DNA of 64,000 nucleotides from Bromus sterilis (Eukaryota; Streptophyta; Magnoliopsida; Poales; Poaceae). The translations under genes were made by a program, and so were the position numbers. The stretch is taken from positions 311,002,031 to 311,066,030 of the forward strand of contig OX465600.1 of the NCBI GenBank assembly GCA_950022295.1, given 5' to 3'. Below are positions 11,194 to 23,129 of the stretch, in pieces (positions within the stretch are counted from its first letter, which is position 1; the number at the start of each line of letters is the position of its first letter). Below the pieces are notes generated by a model that was given only the letters and a program-made list of their open reading frames with translations, ran no database searches and was not told the DNA's origin.

Positions 11194-12649
11194 TGATACG
11201 TCCAAAAAGTGTCTATAATTTCTGCTTGATCCATGCCTCTTTTGTCTGATATTTCTATGATATTCATGAACTTCCATACACTTTTGATCATATTTGGACT
11301 AACCTATTAACTTAGTGCACCCCAGTGTCAGTTCCTGTTTTCTGCTGTTTTTCTATTTCAGGTTTCCCCCATATTAAAAGTGCTCCAAAAAATGGGGAAA
11401 CATCAGATAAAAAATCAGCGTTCCAGAAGCTTCCAGATTCACCGAAGAAGGGCCAGACGGGCCCCACCTGGTGCCTAGGCGGCTAGTGGGTGCGGCCCGG
11501 GGCTTGGCCGCGTCGGGAGGCCTCCTAGGCGACTGGTGGCCCCCCTGGTGCCCCTTTGGCTCCTATTTATTCTCCCGTCGCGAAAACCCTGATTCCAGAC
11601 CCCTTTTCTCCAGAAGTAATTCTGATCTCCGCCGCCATCGCCAACAAGCTTCGGGGGACCAGAATTCCTGTGCCGGCACCCTGCCGGGACGGGCAAGTGC
11701 CCCCGGATTCATCTCCATCGACGTTGCTTCCTCCCTCCATGATGCGGGAGTAGTTCCTCCCCGAGGCTAAGGTTTCTACCAGTAGCTATGTGTTCTTCTC
11801 TCTCTCCCATGATGTGATCTTCGTTGTGATTATAGGCTATGTTAATCTAGGGTGATCCCGTGATATTTCCCCTTCCTCTATGTATTGGATTTGATGTACT
11901 CACTTGATCCTATCTAGTATAATCCCCGAGACCATGGTGACAACGGTCTATTGGACATGGGTTAGAAGAATATTTTCATGAGTGATTTCCTCTTTTGTGT
12001 GTGGATTGAAGATTGAGAGTCTCTTGGTGCTTGTCTTTGACTATCCTTTAGATATGTTGTGGTGATTGTGGTACTCTCTTTGGATGGCCGCGGTGACATT
12101 GGGAAATCCATAGACGAGAACTACGAACTCTGAGGTGTGCTTTTGTATCCCTACGCAATTTTCATCCTCTCTTGATCAAAAAGGAATGACCTCCGAGTAC
12201 GTCTCCATTGCATGTTTTATGAGTAATATCATGTGATTAGACTATGTTAATGTTGTTGAGAGTTTCCACTAGTGAAAGTATAAAGCCTAGGCCTTGTTTC
12301 AACCATTGTTACACCGTTTGTGCTCACTTTTTTCACATGTTTTCTTGCTGCACTTTTTATTACAGATTTATATTACCTTGCTTTGCCGCACCTATCACTC
12401 GTATTTTACCATCTCTTCGCCGAACTAGTGCACCTATACAACTCCTAGTTGTATTAGGTGTGTTGGGGTACAAGAGACTTCTTGTATCTTTATTGCAGGG
12501 TTGCTTGAGAGAGACCATCTTCAACCTCTACTTCCCTGAGTTCGATAAACCTTAGGTCATCCACTTGAGGGAAATTGCTACTGTCCTACAAACCTCTGCG
12601 CTTGGAGGCCCAACATAGTCTACAAGAATAGAAGCGTGTGTAGACATCA
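11194..12649 (+). mobile_element. Family-A LTR, subtype A1
   Basis: 1,456 bp, from TGATACGTCC to GTGTAGACATCA. It is bounded on the left by a family-A tail with PPT and on the right by a tRNA-Asp-type PBS, so it acts as both 3' and 5' LTR. The first 600 bp or so resemble the A2 LTRs of this window; the remainder is unrelated to A2. Other full A1 copies of the same length lie in minus orientation at 20120-21575 and 29305-30760. Confidence 0.85.
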
Positions 12650-12658
12650 AGCTATTTC

Positions 12659-12673
12659 TGGCGCTGTTGCCGG
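12659..12673 (+). promoter_or_regulatory. Primer binding site (tRNA-Asp type)
   Basis: TGGCGCTGTTGCCGG, nine bases after the LTR end, is a one-base variant of the tRNA-Asp-type PBS seen intact at 33343. Confidence 0.8.
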
Positions 12674-12756
12674 CGAGGTAAGCGTTGAAGGTATATCTTT
12701 AGATCTTGCAATTAAATCTTTTCGTTTCTTGTTTTTATTTTCACTAGTTAGGCTTT

Positions 12757-13516
12757 ATGGAAAACAACAAAAAAATTATGAGAGAGCTTTATGAGATCTA
12801 TCTTGAGTTAGGACATGACGTTTTTGAGGAGGAGATCAAAAAGCCTATGGAGCTTTATTATTTGCACAACACTCATGATAGTAGTAATGTTATTTGCATG
12901 TCTTATTTGAATACTTTTGATCCTAATGATATGCAAAGTTATAAGCTTGGGGATGCTACGTTTTATGAAGATGATATTTTTAGCCCCCCAAGTTTTGATG
13001 AGGAAATTTATTTTGATGATACTTTGCCTTCTATCTATGATGATTATTGTGATGACACTTATGCTATAAAGAATGAATGTTTGGAAGTGTATCATGATAA
13101 GAATGATTCATGTGATAGCTATTTTCTTGAGTTTTCTCCCACTATTACTAATGAGAAGGATTTTGCTTATGTGGAGAGTAACAAATTTTCTATGCTTGTG
13201 GATCATGATAAGAATTTTTTATGTCATACTTATATTATTGAGTTTATTCATGATCGCACTGAAAATTATTATGAGAGGGGAACATATGCTTATAGATATT
13301 TCAATAATATCAAGTTCCCTCTCTTTATGTTGAAGGTTTTGAAGTTGCACATTTTTTGCCTTCTATGCTAATATCTTTATGCTTCAATGAGTTATTCCTC
13401 TATAAGATCCCTTTGCATAGGAAGCATGTTAGACTTAAATGTGTTTGGTATTTTCTTCTTGATGCTCTATTTTGTGCTTCAACTCTTATTCCTATGAGAG
13501 CATCATTAAAATCTTA
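12757..13516 (+). pseudogene. Acidic Tyr/Asp-rich ORF of family A, function unknown
   Basis: The frame opens about 85 bp after the PBS with MENNKKIMRELYEIYLELG. It is rich in Asp, Glu, Tyr and Phe, for example IYDDYCDDTYAIKN, and no known domain is recognised. It is open for 204 codons; the conserved frame then shifts at the T run near 13348-13355 and continues through a hydrophobic/basic C-terminus to a TAA at 13514-13516. A diverged antisense copy lies at 28432-29197, which supports a once-real protein. It occupies the position that gag-protease holds in the sister element at 33497-35529, and no gag, RT or integrase is present. Membrane association through the hydrophobic C-terminal part is a guess. 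Confidence 0.6.
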
Positions 13517-16432
13517 AGCCTAGCTAATGGCTTTAAAGAAGCGCTTTCGGGAGGCAGCCCGCAACGAATTTAGGTTTTCCTTGTTGTTTTTCTTCTGTTT
13601 TTAGTGGTCTTGATGATTGTTACTACTTTAGCAACATCATTGTAACTTTATTTTTCAAGCTTTGTGTCAATCATAGCCTCATATGACAAGGGAAGTGAAA
13701 GTTGTGACATGCTGTCCAGAAAACAGATTCTGTCCTCGTGACGGGAAACATAATAGAAAAATCCCAGTTCATCTTTTTGAGCTGAATTTTTTACACAGCA
13801 TGCTCTATACAATCACGGAACTTTCGTATGTTCTGAGTTTTTTTATTTGAGTTGCAGAAATATCCCTAAAAAATTCTTTACTACCTGCTGGTCTGTTTTT
13901 CACAGATTCTGTCCTGTTTTGCCTTTTCTTTATTTTGCAAACCTTAAGCTTGATTTTTCTTTGCATAAACTTTTTGGAAATCTTGAGAAACATTAGCTCT
14001 TCAAGAATATCCTTACTTTCAGTAGAGAAAAAATATTTTATTATGGGTACTAACCTCGCTAATCAGATTATGATGAGTTATGTATGAAGGGAGTTTTCAA
14101 GTGTGCGAGGGAAGATGATGAAAGAAGATTCAGGAGTGTCAAGCGCTCAAGCTTGGGGATGCCCCCATGCATCCCCAAGATATATTCAAGGAGACTCAAG
14201 CGTCTAAGCTTGGGGATGCCCCCGTACATCCCCTTCTCCATCAACAATTATCAGTTCGTCTCTCGTTTCACTATATTTTTATCACTTCATGCGTTATGTG
14301 CTATGCTTGGAGCGTCTCGCTCTTAGGTTTTATTTTTAGTTTTCTTTAGCATTTCTTGCTGTTCATAACAAGTTAGAACCCAGATTTCTTTTTGTGGGAG
14401 AGAAACACGCTCCACTTTCAAAATCTAGAACACATCATAGGATTTTTCGTGCCTATATCTTTGCTGTGAGTGTTCTTTATCTTTTTCATAGCTACTGTCA
14501 TGCTTAGCTCTTAGTTTTCATGCTTATCTTTTTAAGATCTTTTGTTTAGTTTGTTGCTAGAACTCTCTTGAGTCTTCATGTTTATCTCGATTAGAGAGTT
14601 TTCCTGTTGCACTGAGTTTTGTGTCTTGACTTGAAGTAGGTAATTGAGGTTGCTATTTTTTAGTAGTAACTTGCAATAGTTTTGAGGTATTGCTTTGAGT
14701 AATGTTTGGACTTTTGGTGCCAAGAGCTTTAGCCTATTAGTGATAGATGTCGTCTTTTGGGAAATCTGTGTTTATTTCCAAAACTTACAAAATTAGTTGA
14801 GAACTTTAGCTACTAGATGGATCACTACTCTTTGGAGGAATCAAATATTAGAGTACACTCACGTACCATGAGTCGAGGATGCGCAAGGATAACCAAACCC
14901 CCATACACTCCTCCTCGGGGTACTTTTCTCTTTGTGAAACCTCCTTATTAGATTGAGAGTTACCGATAATAAGTGCATGAGTTCTTCGGACTAATGTGAG
15001 TATTCGAAAGTTGACACTTCCACCTTCCCATATTTTTCTAGCCTCTCCTGTGCCGTGCATTTCTTTCTTCTCACTCCGAGAGTTGGCGTCCACCTTCTCC
15101 GGTACATCCAAACCCTTTGCATGATATGCTCTGTCATCGTAAACCCCCTTATATCCTTCCTCAAAACAGCCGCCATACCTACCTATCAAGGCATTTCCAT
15201 AGCCTTTCCGAGATACATTGCCATGCAACATCCACCTTCTCATGACTTGATCTTCATGTCATACATGCTACTTGCTTGATCGATGAGCCGCATGCTAGTT
15301 GGGACTTGCCCTAATCATTGCTACATGACGCGCTAGTATCATTGCATATCCTGCTACACTATCAGAGGCATACATTTGCATACATCATGATAGTTACATC
15401 TTCTTTATGATATGAGTACTTTTGTAAAGTGTGAAAGATCTTCTATACTTCTTGTAATATATAGAGTGTTGCCCCTAAAGTGAGGAAAAGATCCGAAAGA
15501 GGACAAAATCAAAAGATCCCAAAGAGGACAAATGAGAGAAATAGAAAGAGCCATTGAGGCCACCAAAAAATACAAAAAAATAGAAAAAAGAGAAAAAGAA
15601 ATAAAAAGAGAGAAGGGGGCACACTACTATTCCTTTTGAGAGATCCATACTCGTACTCCCTCTTATATCTTGTACTCCATAGAGATTATCATTCATGCAT
15701 ATAGCTATGTGGGGACCTTCACACTATAGAACTTGGCTTGTATATTCCAATGATGAGCCTCCTCAAATGAGCTCTAGGTCTTCTTGAGCAAGCAAGTTGG
15801 ATGCACCCACACTATTTCTATTGGAGAGCTTACCTTAGCTCATATGTGCATCCGTTGCATGGCAATATCTACTCCTCACATCATATCTATCATTTGGCTT
15901 TCTCTCACCTATGATTGTCCTCATTGATGTGATCCTTTCACTCCTTTTTGTCTTCCTCCTCCACCATATTCTCTCTTTGCCATCCTAAGTGTCAACTTTC
16001 TTGCTTACGCTCATCCATTGCATGAGTGCTCAAAATGTCGAAATGGAGTGGATCATTTTGACTTGTACCTGGCTAGTGGTCTGGGGATGAGTCAAGATAA
16101 GATTCCAAAGAAGACCAAGTGTGAAACTTTATTAGATTGAGTTCTCAACACAAAAATAATTTTTTCTCGTATATCCTTATCCCCTTTCTTGCACGCAAAC
16201 ACCATTTGGAGACATTCGAGTCACGGACAGCGAGAGCTCTTGCACCTTTATGTTCTTATGTTGCTTATGTCAATGCTAAATATAGACTCTTGCCTGTTAT
16301 GACTTGAATTGAATTTCATGCCTTGATTGCTTTACTTAAAAGTTCTTATATGGTTGTTAGCATGTCACCACAGAAATTATGCTTTTATCATTTACCTACT
16401 CGAGGACGAGCAGGAATTAAGCTTGGGGATGT
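13517..16432 (+). mobile_element. Family-A non-coding internal region
   Basis: No protein is supported here. Landmarks shared with 35530-38360: GGGAGGCAGCCCGCAACG (about 13550), a block near 13680-13740, two hairpins with the PPT-like word AAGCTTGGGGATGC (about 14149-14230), an A-rich GAAAAAGAGAAA stretch near 15580-15610, and the tail ending in the PPT at 16419-16432. The antisense copy at 26746-29304 shares most of it. The great length without coding capacity fits a non-autonomous element. Confidence 0.75.
14152..14179. other. Perfect hairpin around a PPT-like motif
   Basis: CTTGGGGATGC (14152-14162) and GCATCCCCAAG (14169-14179) form an 11-bp perfect stem with a 6-base loop. A second, weaker hairpin follows at about 14209-14234. 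Related copies are at 36171-36195, 27720-27800 (antisense) and 48770-48830. Confidence 0.75.
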
Positions 16433-18104
16433 TGATACGTCCAAAACGTATCTATAATTTCTTCTTGCTCCATGCCTCTTTTGTGTGATATTGCTATGTT
16501 ATTGATGAACTTCCATACACTTTTGATCATATTTGGACTAACCTATTAACTCAGTGCACCCCAGTGCCAGTTCGTGTTTTCTGCTGTTTTTCTATTTCAG
16601 GTTTCCCCCATATTAAAAGTGCTCCAAAAATTCGGGAAAAATCCAATAAAAAATCAGCGCTTCGGAAGCTTCGGGAATCATCGAGGGGGGGGGGGGGCAG
16701 AGGGGACCCACCAGGGCCCAAGGCGCCCTCCCGACGCGCCAAAGGGTGGGGCCGCGCCAGGGGGCCGCCTGGTGGCCCCCCTGGCTGCCCCCTTCGCCCA
16801 TATATTCTCCGTGACACAAACCCCCCGAGACGGGGAACCCTTTTTCGCGATCTCTCCTCTTTTCCGCCGCCGCCGCGCTTCAAAGATCGGGAGCACCAGG
16901 AGACCTCTTCCCGGCACCCTGCCGGAGGGGGGAACCACCTCCGGGAGGTTCTGCACCACCATGGATGCTTCCCGGATGAACCGTGAGTAGTCCACCTTCG
17001 ACCATGGATCTATGATCACTAGCTATGTGATGTTCTCCTCCCCTCTTTGTTCTTCATGGATTAGACCTCGTGAGCTGCCCTACATGATTAAGGCACATAT
17101 GTAATCTTTCTGCTGTTGCTATGTTGAGTTTGCTGGGATCCGATGGATTATGAGACTATGTTTAGATTGTGTTTGAGTAATATATTTGATTCTCCTCTTT
17201 TATATTTATGTTCTAGAGTAATTATTGCATGTTCTTCGTTGTTGTTTATTGCTTTGCCCAAGTAGTAGGTAGTGACTCCAAGAGGGAGCGTTATGCATGA
17301 TTGTGGGTTCATGCCCCCTGATGACTAGCTTGAGTGACAGAAACATGAGTCTAGGGGATGTGTTGTTGCCACAAGGGGAAAAACAACGGTGCTTGTACTT
17401 GCGGGTGCAAGGATTGTTTACTTTACACAAAGTTCTTTAATGCAGTTGCCCGTTGCTTTGAGTTTACACTTTGGGTGGGATTCACAACTTAATACCAGCG
17501 AGATGTTCTGGATAGATATCTCAAGGTGGATGATTAGTAGGTAGATGCAGATGGATTTCGGTCTACTTGTCTTGGCGTACCGCCCATGCTTTTGAGCCTC
17601 TTCCTTTCTTTATAGCATAGTTAGCATTGGTTTGCGCACATAATCCTGTCAATTGCCCAGCTGTGATTTGTTTACCTCACATGGCTATTTTATCGTCTTT
17701 TGGGAGAGAGACATCACTAGTGAACATCATAGGACCCCGGTCCATATTTCCAATACTATTTACACCCACTATTTATTTACTGCTTTATTTACTTTTCCGT
17801 TGCTATCACTATCATTATTATCCTGTGCGTTTTTATCCTTTGTAAACAACAAGGCCAGAGGGATTGACAGCCTCTCTGAACTCGTTTGGAGTAAAGTTAT
17901 TTGTTGTGTGTGCAGGTCCAGGTAAAGTAAGCAACCTCGGTTGTGAACGGTGCCATTGTTCACTTTACCACCTTCTTGTATCTGTTGGAGTCCTACTGGT
18001 TCGCTACTCATCCTTAGCATCTTCGCTAAGGAAAATTTGTTGTTGTCTACATCTCAACCTTCCACTTTGGGTAACCAACGAGGGGGCGTTAAATCGTACC
18101 ATCA
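16433..18104 (+). mobile_element. Family-A LTR, subtype A2
   Basis: From TGATACGTCCAAAACGTATC to an end at about 18104 (ATCA), about 1,670 bp. The first 170 bp are closest to the A1 LTR at 11194; the rest is A2 (GCC-rich leader, then a long AT-rich 3' half). It follows the PPT of the acidic-ORF element, so that element has an A1 LTR on the left and an A2 LTR on the right. A run of 13 G lies near 16685-16697. Confidence 0.75.
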
Positions 18105-18728
18105 CATGGACGCTTCCCAGATGTGTCGTGAATAGTTTCCTTTGGACCATGGGTCCGTGATCAGTAGCTATGTGATGTTCTCCTCCCCTCTTTGTTCTTA
18201 ATGGTTTAGACCTCGTGAGCTGCCCTACATGATTGAGGCACATATGTAATCTTTATGCTTTTGCTATGCTGAGTTTGATGGGATCTGATGGATTATGAGA
18301 TTATGTTCAGATTGTGATAGAGTAATATATTTGGTTCTTATCTATTATATTTTTGTTCCTAAGTAATTCTTGCATGTTCTCTGTTGCTGTTTATTGCTTT
18401 GGCCAAGTAGTAGGTAGTAACTCCAAGAGGGAACGTTATGCTCGATTGTGGGTTCATGCCCCCTGATGAAACGCTTGAGTGAAAGAAACATGAGTCTAGG
18501 GGATGTGTTGTTGCCACAAGGGGGAAAACAACGGTGCTTGTGATCGCGGTTGCAAGGGTTGTTTACTTTAAGCAAAAATCTTTTTAATGCAGTTGTTTGT
18601 TGCTTTGGGTTTACACTTTGGGTGGGGCTCGCAACTTAATACCAGCGAGATGTTCTGGATAGATATCTCAAGGTGGATGATTAGTAATAGATGCAGTTGG
18701 ATTTCGATCTACTTTTTTTGGCGTACTG
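18105..18728 (+). mobile_element. Partial A2 LTR fused to the previous LTR
   Basis: It starts inside an A2 LTR (CATGGACGCTTCCCAGATG, compare 16960) and ends mid-LTR where an antisense family-A internal region begins. It is a second partial LTR directly joined to the end of the first. Confidence 0.7.
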
Positions 18729-18990
18729 CTGATACACGAGAGAGGATAATTGCTGCTCGCCCTTGTCACGAAGACAGAATCTGTTTTCTGGACAGCATGT
18801 CACAACTTTTGCTTCCCTTGTCATATGAGGCTATAACTTGGCACAAAGCTTGAAAATAAAGATACAATGATGTTGCTACAGTAGTAACAATCATGAAGAC
18901 CACTAAAAACAGAAGTAAAAACATCTTGGGTTGCCTCCCAACAAGCGCTTTCTTTTACGCCTTTAAGCTAGGCACAAGGCAAAAGAAGAG

Positions 18991-20119
18991 TCAAGTTTTA
19001 TCAAGAGAAAGAGAATAGATGGCCCGTGTAATAGACTCGAAAGGTAACTTGATTTTATTTCTAGGGAAGTATTCCATCCCCTTTTTGAGAGGGAATTGAA
19101 ATTTTATATTCCCCTCTTTCATGTCAATGATGGCACCAACGGTGCGAAGAAAAGGACGTACCAAAATAATTGGACATAAAGGTTCACACTCTATATCCAT
19201 AATAATAAAATCAACGGGAACATAGTTTTCATTCACAATGATAAGAACATCATCGATCTTCCCCAAAGGTGTCTTTACGGAAGAGTCAACAAGACGAACA
19301 CCAAAAGAACAAGAATCAAAAGGTTTCAATTCAAACATATCATACATTCTTTTGGGCATGACGGAGGTACTAGGTCCAACGTCACCTAAAGCATAGCAAG
19401 AGAAGTTATTTAATTTAATTTTTATCATAGGGTCCCAACCATCATCTAGCTTCCTAGGTATGGAGGCTTCTATCCTAACCTTCTCCTCCCTAGCTTTGAT
19501 GTGAGCATTTGTGATATGCTCCGTGAAGGCAAGATTAAGTGTGCTAGTGTGGGGGTCTCTTGACATTTTGTGTAACAAGCTAATAACTTCTGAGAGGGTG
19601 CAACTATCAAAATAAATATCACTACGATCAAAGGTGGTAGTAGTGTCATCTAGGCTCACTTTTTTGAAACCCTCTATGTTCATAGGAGTTTCTTCTTCTA
19701 CGGTTGAGGTATTAGCATCACCATTAATAGGTCCAATGGGACCAAGAGTGCATTGGGTGCTAATAGTTTCGGTATCCTCAACAATTTGGATAGTGGCAAC
19801 TGTGTGGTGTGTAGGAAGGCTCTTAATTCTATCTTCTTCCTCTTTTTATCTAGCCCATCTTTATTTAAGTTTAGCCATCATCCTAATGTTTTCATTGATT
19901 TTTAATTGGATAGCATTAATAGGAGTGGCAGTCCTCTCCTCAAGGGGAGAGGTTCTAATTTTCAGCATCTCAACATCAAGGGCTAAGCTGTCTACCTTCA
20001 AACAAAGATTATCTAATTTGGCTAACTTTTCTTCTACATTCTTGTTGAAGGATTTTTGGGTAGTGATAAAGTCTCTAAGCATACTTTCTAGTTCAAAAGT
20101 GGGGTTCTTGTTGCAATGG
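18991..20119 (-). pseudogene. Family-A gag C-terminus and retropepsin-like protease (antisense)
   Basis: This reads on the minus strand from 20119 to 18991. A Lys/Glu-rich linker (ESMLRDFITTQKSFNKN, then a heptad-like stretch) leads to an aspartic-protease-like domain: the DVGPSTSVMP site, FGVRLVDSSVKTPLG, and the C-terminal CPIILVRPFLRTVGAI. The sister copy at 33497-35529 has DVGAS where this one has DVGPS, so the active-site loop carries a Pro. Two stops (about 19858-19860 and just upstream) break the linker; the last 230 codons (19683-18991) are open. A protease-like domain of this kind is typical of Athila-like Gypsy elements. Confidence 0.8.
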
Positions 20120-21575
20120 TGATGTCTAGGCAAGCTTCTACTCTTGTAGACTATGTTGGGCCTCCAAGCGCAGAGGTTTGTAGGACAGCAACAATTTCCC
20201 TCAAGTGGAGGACCTAAGGTTTATCGAACTCAGGGTAGTAAAGGTTGAAGATGGTCTCTCTCAAGCAACCCTGCAATTAATATACAAGAAGTCTCTTGTG
20301 TCCCCAACACACCTAATACAACTAGGAGTTGTATAGGTGCACTAGTTCGGCGAAGAGATGGTAAAATATGGGTGATAGGTGCGGCAAAACAAAGTAATAT
20401 AAATATGTAATAAAAAGTGCAGCAAGCAAACATGTGACAAAAGTGAGCACAAACGGTGTAACAATGGTGGAAACAAGGCATAGGCTTCATACTTTTACTA
20501 GTGGCAACTCCCAACAACATTAACATAGTCTAATCACATGATATTTCCCATAAAACATGCAATGGAGACGCACTCGGAGGTCATTCCTTTGTGGTCAAGA
20601 GAGGACGAGAATTATGTAGGGCTACAAAAGCACACCTCAGAGTTCGTAGTTCTTAATCTATGGATTTCCCAATGTCACCGCGGCCATCCAAAGAGAGTAC
20701 CACAATCACCACAACATATCTCAAGGATAGTCAAAGACAAGCACCAAGAGACTCTCAATCTTCAATCAACACACAAAAGAGGAAATCACTCATGAAAATA
20801 TTCTTCTAATCCATGTCCAATAGACCGCTGTCACCTTGGTCTCGTGGATTATACTAGATAAGATCAAGTGAGTACATCAATCCAATACATAGAGGAAGGG
20901 GAAATATCATTGGATCACCCTAGATTAACATAGCCTATGATCACAACAAAGATCACATCATGGGAGAGAATTGACCACATAGCTACTGGTAGAAACCTCA
21001 GCCCCGAGGAGGGACTACTCCCGCATCATGGAGGGAGGAAGCAACGTCAATGGAGATGAATCCGGGGGCACTTCCCCGTCCCGGCAGGGTGCGGACACAG
21101 GAATTCTGGTCCCCCGAAGCTTGTTGGTGATGGTGGCGGAGATCGGAATTGCTTCTGGAGAAAAGGGGTCTGGAATCAGGGTTTTTGCAACGGGAGAATA
21201 AATAGGAGCCAAAGGGGGGCACCGAGGGGCCACCAGTCGCCGACAAGGCCACCTGGCGTGGCCAAGCCCTGGGCCACGCCCACTGGTCGCCTGGGCACCA
21301 AGTGGGGCCCCTCTGGCCCTTCTTCGGTGAATCCGGAAGCTTCCAGAACGCTGATTTTTTATCTGATTTTTCCTGAATTTTTGGAGCACTTTTAATATGG
21401 GGGAAACCTGAAATAGAAAAACAGCAGAAAACAGGAACTGGCACTGGGGTGCACTGAGTTAATAAGTTAGTCAAAATATGATCAAAAGTGTATGAAAATG
21501 TATCTCGATCATAGCAATATCACACAAAACATGCATGGAGCAAGCAGAAATTATAGATACGTTTGGGACGTATCA
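20120..21575 (-). mobile_element. Solo A1 LTR inserted in antisense gag-protease
   Basis: 1,456 bp in minus orientation (starts TGATGTCTAGG, ends GGGACGTATCA on the + strand). The gag-protease reading resumes on the other side (TAGGGTAGGTGTTG), showing insertion into it. Flanking pentamers are AATGG and TAGGG; the empty site in the sister copy predicts TAGGG, so the target duplication has two mismatches. No internal sequence remains, hence solo LTR. The same insertion with its internal region attached is at 29305-30760. Confidence 0.8.
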
Positions 21576-21688
21576 TAGGGTAGGTGTTGTAGTTCCCATA
21601 GTTGGATGGAAACGGTCTAGGATTACTAGCAAAATTTTCCCTATAAGCATTATTGTTGAAGTTGTTTCTAGCAATAAAGTTCACATCT

Positions 21689-21903
21689 TAATATTCTCTT
21701 CACACAATCGACATTATGAGCCGATTCTTATGGGGAGTATTGACCTTATATCAGGTATGGCTTCGAAAATTTCATTTAATCTTGGAAAGTATAGCTTTGG
21801 TCATAACCACAAGCATGTTTTTCTCAAAGTAGCGACATAGCCAAAACCTTTGCGTTATTATGCTTGAAGTGTTATGTTGACAAGGAAGAGAACTTGATGT
21901 GTC
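21689..21903. other. Unidentified 215-bp segment
   Basis: It lies between the antisense gag end and the Copia RT homology and is repeated almost exactly at 30874-31088. It matches nothing else in the window and contains no convincing ORF. It could be diverged Copia integrase/RT sequence or filler from a deletion. Confidence 0.5.
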
Positions 21904-23098
21904 ATGCTAGTGTTAATGTTTGTCGATCCAAGGAGCTGGTAAGGTTTGCAAGCTTCAACGGTCCATCTATGGGTTGAAGCAAGCATCTCGGAGCTGGAAT
22001 CTTCGATTTGATGAGGTCATTAAAGCTTTTGGATTTGTCCAGAACGTCGAAGAGTTCTGCGTCTATAAGAAACTGAGTGGGAGCTCTGTAGCATTCCTTG
22101 TGTTATATGTAGATGACATATTACTAATAGGGAACGATAAGAAATTCTTAGAGGAAGTGAAGGAATATCTGAATGGACAATTTTCCATGAAGGACCTAGG
22201 TGAAGCTGCGTACATATTGGGGATTAAGATCTATAGAGATAGACCTAATCGACGGTTGGCCTTGAGTCAGAACACTTATATTGACAAGATATTGAAAAGG
22301 TTCAAAATGGATGACTCCAAGAGAGGTCTCTTGCCAGTTATAAAAGGTGTCAAATTAAGCGTGACTCAATGCCCAACCACATCAAAAGAGAAGGAGGAGA
22401 TGTCCTCAAAGCCCTATGCCTCAGCCATAGGTTCTCTCATGTATGCTATGTTATGTACCAGACCGGATTTAGCGCTGGCGATTAGTATGACTAATCGCTA
22501 CCAGAGTAACCCGGGAATGGCTCACTGGACAGTAGTAAAGAACATCCTTAAGTACTTAAGAAGAACCAAGGATCTCTTTCTCGTTTATGGAGGAGTTGAT
22601 GAGGAGCTCACCGTAAAGGGTTACGTTGACGCAAGCCTCGGCTCAGATCTAGATGACTCGAAATCCCAGACGGGATATGTTTTCATGTTGAACGGTGGCG
22701 CAATTAGCTGGAGGAGCGGCAAACAGTCAGTCGTCGCTCAATCTACAATGGAGTCGGAGTATATTGCCGCTTGTGAAGCGTCAAACGAGGCGCTGTGGCT
22801 GAAGAAGTTCGTGATCGAGCTTGGCGTCTTTCCCAGTTGCACTGACCCCGTGGGAATCTTCTGCGACAACACGGGTGCCATTGCTAACGCGAAGGACCCA
22901 AGAACTCACTCTACAGCCAAGCACATCCTCCGAAAGTACCATGTGACGCGAGACTACGTCAGGGATGGACACACTAGGATTCACAAGATACATACGGATC
23001 TGAACGCAGCAGACCCGATGACTAAACCTCTTCCACAGGGCAAGTTTGAAGAACACCAAGAGACTATTCGTGTTAGATACATACCTGATGTAAACTAG
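21904..23098 (+). pseudogene. BARE/Angela-type Copia RT and RNase H, 5'-truncated
   Basis: The open frame 21920-23098 (392 codons) carries the C-terminal half of a Copia polyprotein. RT blocks: SIYGLKQASRSWNLRFDE, then YVDD at 22106-22117 within LYVDDILLIGND, and SMKDLGEAAYILGIKIYRD. The connection LMYAMLCTRPDLALAIS leads to RNase H with VAQSTMESEYIAACEAS and CDNTGAIANAKDPRTHS, ending in ADPMTKPLPQ. Active-site residues are intact. Gag, protease, integrase and the start of RT are absent; a frameshift at about 21915-21930 separates the first few codons. It is followed by a PPT (GTGCAAGTGGGAGA, 23116-23129) and its 3' LTR. A near-identical copy is at 31089-32283. Confidence 0.9.
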
Positions 23099-23129
23099 TG
23101 TAATTTGTACTCTAGTGCAAGTGGGAGAC

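Larger units (their letters stand above)
18729..21688 (-). mobile_element. Antisense family-A gag-protease region split by a solo LTR
   Basis: Minus-strand internal sequence of the gag-protease version of family A. 18729-18990 is its non-coding part, 18991-20119 codes for the protease side, 20120-21575 is an inserted LTR and 21576-21688 is the end of gag. The rest of gag, the PBS and both own LTRs are missing. Confidence 0.8.

Noticed and set aside
16564..17019. Several overlapping Pro/Arg/Gly-rich frames on both strands (also at 21000-21474, 25451-25836, 38479-38923, 43399-43909, 48213-48626)
   Set aside because: They recur at the same place in every A1/A2 LTR, in the GC-rich leader, in different frames; composition alone explains them.
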